Positions 1-7,743 of a stretch of 64,000 bases of DNA are shown here, piece after piece. The first letter of the stretch is position 1. Every line of letters begins with the position of its first letter. The stretch spans positions 1 through 64,000 of the forward strand of contig CBDFFN010000007.1 in the NCBI GenBank assembly GCA_965246795.1. Reading direction: 5' to 3'. Under the pieces are notes generated by a model. That model saw only the letters and a list, made by a program, of their open reading frames with translations, was not told the DNA's origin and searched no databases. This stretch comes from JAJXWB01 sp965246795 (GTDB lineage: Bacteria; Pseudomonadota; Alphaproteobacteria; Rhizobiales; Beijerinckiaceae). A program made the position numbers and the translations under genes.

Positions 1-318
1 CTCGGCATGGGTGATGAGCACCGTGGTGCACAGGCCGGCCTCAATCGCCGCGGCCGCGTGGCGCACGTGCAGCATGAACGAGCAGCCGCCGACGGACGTG
101 CCGTCGACCCACGTCGGCGTGACGCCGAGGTAATGCGCGATCTGCTGCGGTGTTTCGACCGCCGTCGCGATGCCGTCGATGTCGGATAGTTTCAAGCCCG
201 CATCGGCGATCGCATTCAGCGCCGCATCGGCGTGGAGCTGGATCTGCGAGACATCGGGGATGACGCCGAGCTTCGTGGTTTCCGCTGCGCCGACAACGGC
301 GACCTGATTCCTGCGCAT
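1..318 (-). CDS. thiolase-family / lipid-transfer protein-type thiolase, N-terminal part (runs off window)
   Basis: Only the first 106 residues are present; the gene continues past base 1. The N-terminus resembles the non-decarboxylating thiolase branch that includes SCP-x/lipid-transfer thiolases: an opening VAVVGAAETTKLG segment, then DGIATAVETP, then SVGGCSF around residues 76-81. The Cys near residue 79 falls in the nucleophile region, but its role cannot be tested on a fragment. The ATG lies 4 nt after the stop of the DUF35 gene, so the two are translated together. In this family a DUF35 partner is often required, for example in steroid side-chain aldolases (Ltp2/ChsH2) and acetone/acetyl-CoA enzymes. 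The substrate is unknown. Confidence 0.85.
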   Translation of the reverse strand, partial: MRRNQVAVVGAAETTKLGVIPDVSQIQLHADAALNAIADAGLKLSDIDGIATAVETPQQIAHYLGVTPTWVDGTSVGGCSFMLHVRHAAAAIEAGLCTTVLITHAE

Positions 319-322
319 CTCG

Positions 323-736
323 CTAGGTCCGACGCGGACGGAACAGCGGCAGCGTAATCTCGGCATCGAGCGGCTCGAACGTGACCTCCAGTGCCATGTC
401 CAACTCGAGCGCTTCCGGCGTCTGCGGGCATTCGACGATATTCGTCATCATGCGGGGACCTTCTTCCAAGGTGACCACGGCGATCGAATAGGGCGGCGTG
501 AAACCGGGTGCCGGAGGGCGGTGATTGATGACGTAACTGTAGAGCGTCGCCTTGCCGCTTGCCTGAAATACACGGACCTCCCGACTGCCGCAGACAGGGC
601 AAAAGGGCCGTGGCGGAAAATACGCCTTCTCGCAGCGTTGACAGCGCTGCAAGCGCAGCTCTCCGGCGCGGGCGCCCTCCCAAAAATGGCTTGTTTCAGG
701 CGTGGGTTTTGGTCGCGCGCGCGGTGCTTGGGCCAT
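323..736 (-). CDS. Zn-ribbon / OB-fold protein (DUF35 family)
   Basis: A 137-residue protein with the two-part DUF35 layout. An N-terminal rubredoxin-like zinc ribbon has Cys at about 32, 35, 46 and 49 (RCQRC and FCPVCG). An OB-fold follows, with the typical LYSYVINHRP and PPYSIAVVTLEEGPR segments. DUF35 proteins act as acyl-CoA-binding subunits of thiolase-like enzymes, and the next gene downstream encodes such a thiolase, so a heteromeric complex is inferred. All four zinc ligands are intact. The length is normal for the family. The fold assignment is firm; the substrate is not. Confidence 0.9.
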   Translation of the reverse strand: MAQAPRARPKPTPETSHFWEGARAGELRLQRCQRCEKAYFPPRPFCPVCGSREVRVFQASGKATLYSYVINHRPPAPGFTPPYSIAVVTLEEGPRMMTNIVECPQTPEALELDMALEVTFEPLDAEITLPLFRPRRT

Positions 737-776
737 CCTGTGTCTCCCGTTTCGTGTCTTCCGTTTTTTTAATGCC

Positions 777-1973
777 TCAGTTGCCGGACAAAACGCTGCC
801 CGTTGCCCTCCAGCTGTCGCCTTTGAACTCCATCAGCTGCACATGCGTGTAGGGGCGATGCTCCGTCGGCGACGTATTAATCGTAATGCCCGGCAGGAGC
901 ATGTCGAGTTGGATGTTCTTCATGTTCTCAGCCTGCCGCATCACGTTCGCTCGCGAGAAGTCGCCTGCACATTGCCTCAGGACGACTTCCAGCATCTGCG
1001 CGGAATTGTAACCCTGCACAGCGTCGAGGTCATGGTGCTCGCGCGGCATGTAGGCGTCCATGAACGCCAGGAACCGCTTAACACCTTCGTCCTTGCCCCA
1101 CTGAGGATCCTTCGGGTCCTTCAGATAGGCGATCGTCATGATATCCTGCGACGCGGGCAGGCCCGCCGGAGTGAGGACCGCTACGACCGAACTGGCGGCC
1201 GAGGCAAGAAACTGCATCGGCTTCCAGTTGAGTTCGGCGACCTTGCGGATGGTCTGTGCTGCCGATCGATTGGAAGCGAAGTTCATGAGGACATCGATGC
1301 CGGCGGCCTTGAGATTGACGATCTGAGAATCGACCGACGGCGCGAGGACGTCGTACGACTGCTCAGCGACAATTAGCGACGCTTTGTCCCCCAGCCCTTC
1401 CTTCAGGCCCTTGAGGTAATCCCGGCCGTAATCGTCGTTCTGGTAGATGACGCCGATGCGGGCATTCGGCTTGTTAGCCGCGATGTAGCGCCCGTAGACC
1501 CGCCCTTCGCTTGGGTAGTCCGGGCGGAACGCCATCGACCACGGGTTCGCCTTGGCATCTCCGAATGCCGAAGCGCCTGTGCCGACGAACAGATGCGGGA
1601 TCTTGCGAGCGGACACGTATTTAAGGATCGCGATGTTCGTAGGCGTTCCGAACGTGTTGAAGAGGAACAAGACATCGTCGCTCTCGACGAGCTTGCGCAC
1701 CATCTCGACGGTCTTTGGCGGCGAATAGGCGTCGTCCGCCGAGATGACCGTCAGGTGGTGTCCGGCGATACCGCCATCCTTGTTGATCTTATCGAGATAG
1801 GCGATGGCGGCTTTGCCGATAGCGCTGTAGGACGAGGCCGGGCCGCTCAGCGGGAGCGTGATCCCGATGCGAATGTCGTCCTCGGCACGCAGCGGCTGCG
1901 CAAGGCACATCGGGGCTGTTAGAAGCGCGAGTGCAAGCGCGCCGACTGCGCGCCAATTCCAACGATGCCGCAT
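777..1973 (-). CDS. ABC transporter periplasmic substrate-binding protein, LivK/Peripla_BP_6 type
   Basis: A 398-residue secreted protein with a signal peptide (hydrophobic core about residues 9-22, likely cleavage near LRA/EDD at 30). Mature IRIGITLPLSGPAS is the classic opening of branched-chain amino acid/amide-type binding proteins, and the length fits. A strong ribosome-binding site (GGAGGAAAA) precedes the ATG. No permease or ATPase genes are adjacent, so it either supplies a transporter encoded elsewhere or senses a substrate for the neighbouring acyl-CoA cluster. In alphaproteobacteria such proteins often bind aromatic or aliphatic acids rather than amino acids. It is divergent from the SDR gene across a 171-nt spacer. 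Confidence 0.9.
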   Translation of the reverse strand: MRHRWNWRAVGALALALLTAPMCLAQPLRAEDDIRIGITLPLSGPASSYSAIGKAAIAYLDKINKDGGIAGHHLTVISADDAYSPPKTVEMVRKLVESDDVLFLFNTFGTPTNIAILKYVSARKIPHLFVGTGASAFGDAKANPWSMAFRPDYPSEGRVYGRYIAANKPNARIGVIYQNDDYGRDYLKGLKEGLGDKASLIVAEQSYDVLAPSVDSQIVNLKAAGIDVLMNFASNRSAAQTIRKVAELNWKPMQFLASAASSVVAVLTPAGLPASQDIMTIAYLKDPKDPQWGKDEGVKRFLAFMDAYMPREHHDLDAVQGYNSAQMLEVVLRQCAGDFSRANVMRQAENMKNIQLDMLLPGITINTSPTEHRPYTHVQLMEFKGDSWRATGSVLSGN

Positions 1974-2144
1974 TTTTCCTCCGGTATTATCCAGTCTTTG
2001 ACGGAAACGTACGGCCCGCGCGTCGCGCCGACCAATACCAAAACCGAATGGATCGATGCTGCCTTGGTATTGGGTTTACCGATCGAACGGACATAGCGTT
2101 GCGGCAAAGGCGGCGAACGTCGCGAGAGTGAGGAGGACCGTCGC

Positions 2145-2990
2145 GTGCAGGCATCGGCATCGAACCCCGTGGTGGCGGCGGACGCCGGCGCACGGCGGGA
2201 CGCGGTCTTCCAGGCGGGAATCCTGAAGGACCGGGTCAGCATCGTCACGGGCGGAAGCTCGGGCATCGGCCTCGGCATTGCACGTGTCTTGGCGGAACTC
2301 GGGTCCGCTGTCGTCATAATCGGGCGTCAGGAGGACAAGCTTCAAGCCGCGCGCACGCAGCTGATGGAGGATGTGCTCGGCGCGCGCGTCGTCGGATATG
2401 CGACCGACCTGCGCGACCATGGCGCCGTCTTGAAGACGTATGCCGCGGTGTTCAGCGAATTCGGCCGGCTCGACGTTCTCGTGAACAATGCGGCTGGCAA
2501 CTTCCATTGCCCGACCGAACAGCTCACCCCCAACGGATGGCGCACCGTCATCGACATCGATCTGCACGGCACCTTCAACAGTTGCCAAGCGGCTCTGCCG
2601 GGCCTGAAAGCGTCCGCGTCCGGAGGGCGCATCATCAACATCACGGTGCCGCAGGCGTTATCCGGATGGCCGGGCAGCGCCCATGCGAGCGCCGCTAAAG
2701 CAGGCGTCTTGTCGCTTACGCGAAGCCTTGCAATCGAGTGGGGCGGGTACGGCATCCGCGTCAACAACGTGCTGCCAGGCCCGATCTCTGGAACCGAAGG
2801 GCTCAAGCGTCTCTACGAGGAGAGGGGGATCGCTGAACGTGAGAAGGACCGCATGGCGCTGGGGGAGTTCGGGCTGACCGACGACATCGCAAACGCCTGC
2901 GCCTTCCTGGCGTCGGAGGGTGGCGCCTTCATCACGGGCTGCGACCTCACCGTCGATGGCGGCCGCTGGTTGAAACGCGGATGGGTATGA
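2145..2990 (+). CDS. short-chain dehydrogenase/reductase, 2,4-dienoyl-CoA reductase (DECR2/PDCR)-like
   Basis: A 281-residue Rossmann oxidoreductase. TGGSSGIGLGIA (about residues 35-46) is the NADP(H) glycine motif, and NNAAGNF follows near residue 115. The usual catalytic YxxxK is not present; the matching segment reads HASAAKAGV. Loss of that Tyr is typical of the peroxisomal-type 2,4-dienoyl-CoA reductases, as is the downstream PGPISGTEGLKRL stretch. A role in beta-oxidation of unsaturated acyl-CoAs is therefore favoured over alcohol dehydrogenation. The GTG start is preceded by GAGGAGGA. The stop overlaps the start of the ligase (ATGA), indicating co-translation. Confidence 0.88.
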   Translation: MQASASNPVVAADAGARRDAVFQAGILKDRVSIVTGGSSGIGLGIARVLAELGSAVVIIGRQEDKLQAARTQLMEDVLGARVVGYATDLRDHGAVLKTYAAVFSEFGRLDVLVNNAAGNFHCPTEQLTPNGWRTVIDIDLHGTFNSCQAALPGLKASASGGRIINITVPQALSGWPGSAHASAAKAGVLSLTRSLAIEWGGYGIRVNNVLPGPISGTEGLKRLYEERGIAEREKDRMALGEFGLTDDIANACAFLASEGGAFITGCDLTVDGGRWLKRGWV

Positions 2991-4562
2991 GTGCAACCTC
3001 GCCAGGCGGGCCAACGAACGCGGATGCGCAACCCGCGCCATTCCTGCTTCAAGCCAACCGCGCCCTGACACGGACAGCGTTTGAATCCCGTGTGCGGCAA
3101 GCCGCTAGCGGTTTCGCATCGCTCGACGTCGGACGCGGCGACGCCGTGGCGATCCTGATGCGCAACGATCTGCCCTTCCTGGAAGCAAGCCTCGCCGCGC
3201 GCACTCTCGGCGCCTATGCCGTCCCGATTAACTGGCACGCGACGCCCGCGGAGATCGCGTTCATCCTACGCGACTGCGAGGCGCGCGTGCTGGTCGCGCA
3301 TGCCGATCTTAATGCCGCGCTCACCCTTGAAGTCGGCACATTGGTGGAAACCCTCGTCGTGCCGACCCCGTCCGATATTGTGGCGACGTATCGCGTCGCG
3401 TCCGAGGACGGCGTTGTTCCCTGCGGGGCGGTCGACTGGCACGCGTGGGTCGCGAACCAGCCTCTTTGGGTAGGGGACCCGGCGCCCGGTGCGGACAGCA
3501 TGCTCTACACGTCGGGCACGACCGGAACACCGAAAGGCGTGCGCCGCCGCGCACCCACGCCCGAACAGGCAAAGCTCGTCGATCAAACGCGTCGCGAAGT
3601 GTACGGGATCAAACCGGGCGTCCGGACACTGGTGCCGGGTCCGCTCTATCACGGTGCGCCGAACGGCATAGCGATCCGCGCCGCACAGGTTGCCGATCTC
3701 GTCGTCCTGATGGGCAAGTTCGACCCCGAAGAGCTGCTTCGCCTGATCGAGGCGCATCGCATCGAAACGATGTTCGTCGTTCCGACGATGTTCATCCGCC
3801 TCCTGAAGTTGGAGGAGGAGGTGAGACGCCGCTACGATGTTTCATCCCTGAGCTTCGTCCTGCATGCGGCGGCGCCCTGTCCCCATGATGTCAAACGCCG
3901 GATGATCGATTGGTGGGGACCGGTCATTCACGAATTCTACGGGGGCACGGAGACCGGTCCGATCTCGTTATCGACGTCGCCGGACTGGTTGGCTCACCCC
4001 GGCACTGTCGGCCGGGTTCTCGATCAAGCGACGGTCAAAATCTTCGATGAGGCCGGGCGCGAATGCCCGCCAGGAGAGCCGGGCGAGATCTTTATGCGTC
4101 TACGGCATAATCCCGATTTCACGTATCATCGCCTGGACGAGAAGCGGCGTGAGGTGGAGCGCGACGGGCTCATAACCTTGGGGCGACGTCGGCTACGTCA
4201 CGAGTGACCGTTTTTTATTTCTGTGCGACCGCAAGCGCGACATGGTCATCATTGGCGGGGCGAACGTCTATCCCGCCGAGATCGAAGCTGTCGTCCTTGA
4301 CATGCCAGGCGTACAAGATTGCGTGGTCTTCGGCATTCCCGACGCGGACTATGGCGAAAGCCTCCTCGCGCTCGTCCAACCGCATTCCGGCGAGACCATC
4401 GGGGCGTCCGACGTACAGTCCTTCCTGAAGGGACGACTGAGCGGGTTCAAACTGCCGCGCAAGATCGAGATTCGGCGTGATTTGCCGCGCGAAGATTCCG
4501 GGAAGATCAGGAAACGTCTCTTGCGGGATGCCTATTGGGACGAAAGCGGCCGCCGCATCTGA
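2987..4562 (+). pseudogene. AMP-forming acyl-CoA synthetase, interrupted by a one-base frameshift
   Basis: An ANL-family ligase split between two frames. Residues up to about 398 carry MLYTSGTTGTPKGV (phosphate-binding loop) and FYGGTETGP (adenine-binding A5 motif). After GLITLG the frame derails into GRRRLRHE and a stop near 4207. One base off, the domain continues as DVGYVTS, then DRKRDMVIIGGANVYPAEIE and finally the catalytic-lysine tail DSGKIRKR, ending at 4562. A run of four G at 4180-4183 where three would restore the frame explains the break. The corrected protein would be about 524 residues, normal for the family. Nothing else is decayed, so a sequencing slip or a very recent mutation are both possible. 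The ATG at 2987 overlaps the SDR stop; an ATG at 2981 is also in frame. Confidence 0.85.
4180..4183 (+). other. frameshift site in the acyl-CoA synthetase gene (GGGG run)
   Basis: Reading TTG GGG CGA here leads to a stop within 27 nt. Removing one G gives TTG GGC GAC, and the next 380 nt then encode the conserved C-terminal lid of the ligase without interruption. Confidence 0.8.
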
Positions 4563-4664
4563 GCTCTCTGCGTCTCTGAACCTTGGACGTGATTCTTTTG
4601 GACGCGATCGGACCTTGCCTTATGATTGGGATGGTCAGACGGACGTGGCTTCCGGACGCTTCGC

Positions 4665-5627
4665 TTGAACATCAAACTCGCCCAGTTGAAGTCGTTCGTC
4701 GCCCTAGCGGAAGAGCTCCATTTCGGCAAGGCCGCGGCGCGCCTCAATGTTTCCCAGCCTCCGTTCAGCCGGCAGATCCAGTTTCTGGAACGGGAGATGG
4801 GAGTGGCGCTGGTCGTCCGCAGCAATCAGCGTGTGACTCTCACGCCGGCCGGCGCAGCGTTCTACAAGGAGGTCGGCAAGGTCTTCTCGGCTCTCGATCA
4901 CGCCGCGAAGCAGGCGCGCGGCGTCGCCGTCGGCGAAGCGGGGCGAATGGTCGTCGGAATGACGGGATCGATCTCCTTCGGGATCGCGCCGCGTATCCTG
5001 GAAAGATTTCGCCGGGAGTATCCAGACGTCAGGCTGGAGATCCAGCATCAGATGAAGGCGCACCAGATCGAAGGCCTCATCGAACACCGCATCACGCTGG
5101 GGTTCACGCGCTCGCCCGTCCGCCTCGCGGAAATCGTATCCGAGCCCCTCCAACAGGAGGACTTCATCGCCGCTCTTCACGAAACACATCCGCTTGCACA
5201 AGGGCGGGAGGTTTCGCTGGCGAAGCTGGCAAACGATCGGTTCATCCTTTATCGCGGTAACACTTGGCCAAGCGTCGCAGATGAAATCATCGCGCTGTGC
5301 GCGGATGCCGGCTTCAGCCCGAGCGTAGACCAGGAAGCGGACGAGATGCAGACCGCCGTCAGCCTTGTGGCTGCCGGCCTGGGGGTTGCGATCGTCGCGA
5401 AAAGCATCGGCCGATTGCTACTTCCCGGTGTTGTCTATCGACCGATTACGATTGACGACCACCGCCGACCAAAAACGACCTTGCACATGATTTACCGCAA
5501 GGGAGACGCAGACGCTGTACTCCTGCGCTTCATCGCTCTGGCAAGGTTGGTCGCGCAAGAGGATGTCGGCGAGTTAAACGCGACAGCGCCTAAGCCGCGG
5601 GTCAGCAGGACCCGCGCGTTCAGGTGA
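4665..5627 (+). CDS. LysR-family transcriptional regulator
   Basis: About 320 residues from a TTG start (an in-frame ATG at 4626 would add 13 residues). The N-terminal winged helix-turn-helix is clear: LKSFVALAEELHFGKAAARL, then NVSQPPFSRQIQFLEREMG and LTPAGAAFY. The rest is a two-lobe periplasmic-binding-like effector domain, with GMTGSISFGIAPRILERF opening the first lobe. The length is normal for the family. It follows the ligase on the same strand after about 100 nt and probably controls the SDR/ligase genes or the divergent transporter cluster; that target is inferred from position only. The effector-domain opening is like the CatM/BenM group, whose ligands are aromatic-acid metabolites. 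Confidence 0.9.
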   Translation: MNIKLAQLKSFVALAEELHFGKAAARLNVSQPPFSRQIQFLEREMGVALVVRSNQRVTLTPAGAAFYKEVGKVFSALDHAAKQARGVAVGEAGRMVVGMTGSISFGIAPRILERFRREYPDVRLEIQHQMKAHQIEGLIEHRITLGFTRSPVRLAEIVSEPLQQEDFIAALHETHPLAQGREVSLAKLANDRFILYRGNTWPSVADEIIALCADAGFSPSVDQEADEMQTAVSLVAAGLGVAIVAKSIGRLLLPGVVYRPITIDDHRRPKTTLHMIYRKGDADAVLLRFIALARLVAQEDVGELNATAPKPRVSRTRAFR

Positions 5628-5670
5628 GTTCCGCAGGTTAAGTTTTCACAGTCGGCCCGCCTCGCGGGCC
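5596..5670 (+). terminator. two hairpins at the end of the LysR gene, possible terminator
   Basis: The first hairpin pairs CGCGGGTC with GACCCGCG around a 5-nt loop (5596-5616) and lies inside the last codons of the LysR gene. The second pairs GGCCCGC with GCGGGCC around CTC (5654-5670). Neither is followed by a T-run, so intrinsic termination is not certain. Confidence 0.3.
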
Positions 5671-6487
5671 AGAAGGGGACCTACCGAGAGCTTGAAAAGG
5701 CCAACATCGATGACAAGAGCAACGTCCGCTTTGTGATTCGACTTCTCTGAAGCGGGCGGACCGCAACCGGCCAGTGTCGGTCAGGAACTTGAGTCAGGGT
5801 GACCGTAAGCGGACCTGCGAAACTTCAGAGATGGGTCGTGTTCGGACCTACCGTCTGTAACGTCTGAACGTCCGCTTGTCGGCCGAGCACCACCGTCCGG
5901 TTCTGGCGGATAGTGTGAAAAAGTCCGTCTTTCAAAAGGTACTTTCATATCAAGACGCTGAGGCTTGCCCTGAAATTTTACGCGGTGGGCCGCGTCACCG
6001 AAAGCGGCGCGGATGTACAACGATCCTAGGCGCTACACGCGGGCAGTGAACGTTGTACTGAGGGGCGCGCCGCCGGAAAGAGCTTTTTTGCTGTCAGCAG
6101 TCGTTCCACGAAGGCTTCTTTGTCGCTTCGGTCGACACTGTCTTTTCTTGGAAGCTATAAAAATTGAATAGCTGCACACGCGGCGCTTCGCAAGACGACC
6201 GACCAGATCGACTGTCGAATCTTCGGCTAGGCGTTCCAGCCCGCCGATGTAAGCTCGAGCCAAATCGAGCATGCACTGCTCGAGACGCGGAATAGTACAT
6301 CGTCAATCATCAGAACGTGCTCTCATTTGATAGATGTTGGCGCTCGCGCTCACATTCGACTGGACTGTCCCGGCGAACCAAGCATTGCTGGGTAGGCGAT
6401 TGAAGGCGCTTGAGACCCCGCTGGCGACAGGCCACTGCGGGGTTGTGATGGTGACGGCGAAGGCTGTCACACTCCTAGGAGCGCATC
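5628..6487. other. 860-bp stretch without a convincing gene; decayed accessory DNA
   Basis: The stretch is less GC-rich than its surroundings, and no frame has a convincing start, domain or codon bias. A 23-codon open fragment at 5681-5749 (beginning TYRELEKANIDDKSN) looks like the tail of a lost gene. GTCCGCTT and its complement AAGCGGAC recur at 5724, 5807 and 5870, with a near copy at 5750-5761. Short open frames on either strand lack recognisable features. The stretch probably marks the left part of the island that carries the recombinase. Confidence 0.5.
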
Positions 6488-7168
6488 ATGAGCAAACTAA
6501 CGGATACCCAGCTGATCGTCTTGTCCGCGGCATCGGCTCGCGACGATGGCCACGCCGTTCTGCCGGAGAAGATGAAGGCCGCTGCAGCCAGCAAGGTCGG
6601 AGCGAGCCTTGTCACTCGCAAGCTGATGCGCGAAGTCCGCGCCAAGCCGGATATGCCTGTCTGGCGCCGGGACGATGACAATCGCGTTTACAGCCTGGTG
6701 CTGACCGCGGCAGGCCGCAAAGCGATCGGCGTCGATGAAAGTGCCGACGGACCGACGGGCAAAACCCCAATGTCCTCGAAGAACGAGTCGAACAACAACG
6801 GGGAGCGTGCTTCGGCTACCCCGGCAACCGGTGCAGGCAAGCGCAGCACGGGGGTAGCTGCGGAGCCAATCCAGGCGGCGCTCGATGCGGTAACGCCTGA
6901 CACGTTCCCATCCGGTATTGCAGTCCCGCGCGCGGGATCAAAACAAGCGCTCGTCATCGACATGCTGTCCGGCAAAACTGGCACGACACTGGATGCGCTG
7001 GTCAATGCGACAGGTTGGCTGCCCCATTCGGCGCGCGCAGCGCTGACGGGTCTGCGCAAGCGCGGTCTCGCGATCGAGCGAGCGAGGGCAGACGGCGTGA
7101 GCGTCTATCGGATCGTGTCTCAGGAGCCGACTGTCTCAGCGGACACGAAGTCTCGGGTCGCGGCCTAG
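6488..7168 (+). CDS. DUF3489 domain-containing protein
   Basis: A 226-residue protein of unknown function. The N-terminal segment (SKLTDTQLIVLSAASARDDG, then LPEKM) reads like a small winged-helix domain. A low-complexity Thr/Ser/Gly linker covers about residues 90-135. The C-terminal part (GSKQALVIDMLSGKTGTTLD, then LVNATGWLPHSARAALTGLRKRG) is the DUF3489 domain, which itself looks like a helix-turn-helix: a recognition-helix-like HSARAALTGLRKRG follows GWL. DNA binding is inferred. AGGAGCGCATC precedes the ATG. It begins a three-gene run with DUF2924 and the recombinase, separated by 14 nt and a 4-nt overlap, and is likely transcribed with them. Confidence 0.85.
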   Translation: MSKLTDTQLIVLSAASARDDGHAVLPEKMKAAAASKVGASLVTRKLMREVRAKPDMPVWRRDDDNRVYSLVLTAAGRKAIGVDESADGPTGKTPMSSKNESNNNGERASATPATGAGKRSTGVAAEPIQAALDAVTPDTFPSGIAVPRAGSKQALVIDMLSGKTGTTLDALVNATGWLPHSARAALTGLRKRGLAIERARADGVSVYRIVSQEPTVSADTKSRVAA

Positions 7169-7182
7169 GACGGAGGGCACAG

Positions 7183-7743
7183 ATGGCCGTCAACAATGAT
7201 GGCATCGAGACGGCGATCAACGACGATCTGCGACGCCTCACCATCGAAGGGTTGCGCCAGCAATGGCGCAACCTGTCGGGACGCGGCGCTGCTCCCGCGC
7301 TCACGCGCGCCTTGCTGATCCGATTGATTGCCTATCATCGACAGGCCGTTCGCCACGGCAACTTGTTGGGCGAGACAGAGCGGTTGCTGACCCAGATCGC
7401 CGCAAGGGATGCTTCCGATCGAGGTTTTGCCTCAAGCGCCTCGGCCTCTCTCACAGTCACGGAGGCTGCCCGCACAGTCGGGGCGGACCGCAGATATGCG
7501 CCGAGTACGATCCTCGTGCGGGAATGGCAGGGACGCTTGCACCGCGTTGCTGTCATGAAGGACGGCTTCGCCTGGAACGGAACAACCTACGCGTCGCTGT
7601 CGCGCGTTGCCCGCGAGATCACCGGCACGGCCTGGAACGGCCACGTCTTCTTCGGTGGCCGAGATAGAGGTCTTGCGACCCGTCGCGAGCGCGCAAATCG
7701 CGCCGGTGCGAGGGCCAGCTCAAACACCGGCCCTGCCCTATGA
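7183..7743 (+). CDS. DUF2924 domain-containing protein
   Basis: A 186-residue protein. The N-terminal half is helical (LTIEGLRQQWRNLSGR, then LLIRLIAYHRQAVRHG). The C-terminal half carries the DUF2924 core: GTILVREW-like STILVREWQGRLHRVAVM, then GFAWNGTTYASLSRVAREIT and GTAWNGHVFF. The family is found mainly in alphaproteobacteria and some phages, usually next to a site-specific recombinase. Its function is unknown; a DNA-binding accessory to recombination is a reasonable guess because the gene overlaps the recombinase start by 4 nt. The start at 7183 is chosen from the spacing to GGAGGGCAC; an in-frame GTG-rich extension upstream would run into the DUF3489 gene. Confidence 0.85.
   Translation: MAVNNDGIETAINDDLRRLTIEGLRQQWRNLSGRGAAPALTRALLIRLIAYHRQAVRHGNLLGETERLLTQIAARDASDRGFASSASASLTVTEAARTVGADRRYAPSTILVREWQGRLHRVAVMKDGFAWNGTTYASLSRVAREITGTAWNGHVFFGGRDRGLATRRERANRAGARASSNTGPAL

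Noticed and set aside
5654..5670. A strong hairpin after the LysR gene as an intrinsic terminator
   Set aside because: The stem is perfect but no T-run follows, so it is listed only as a possible terminator with low confidence.
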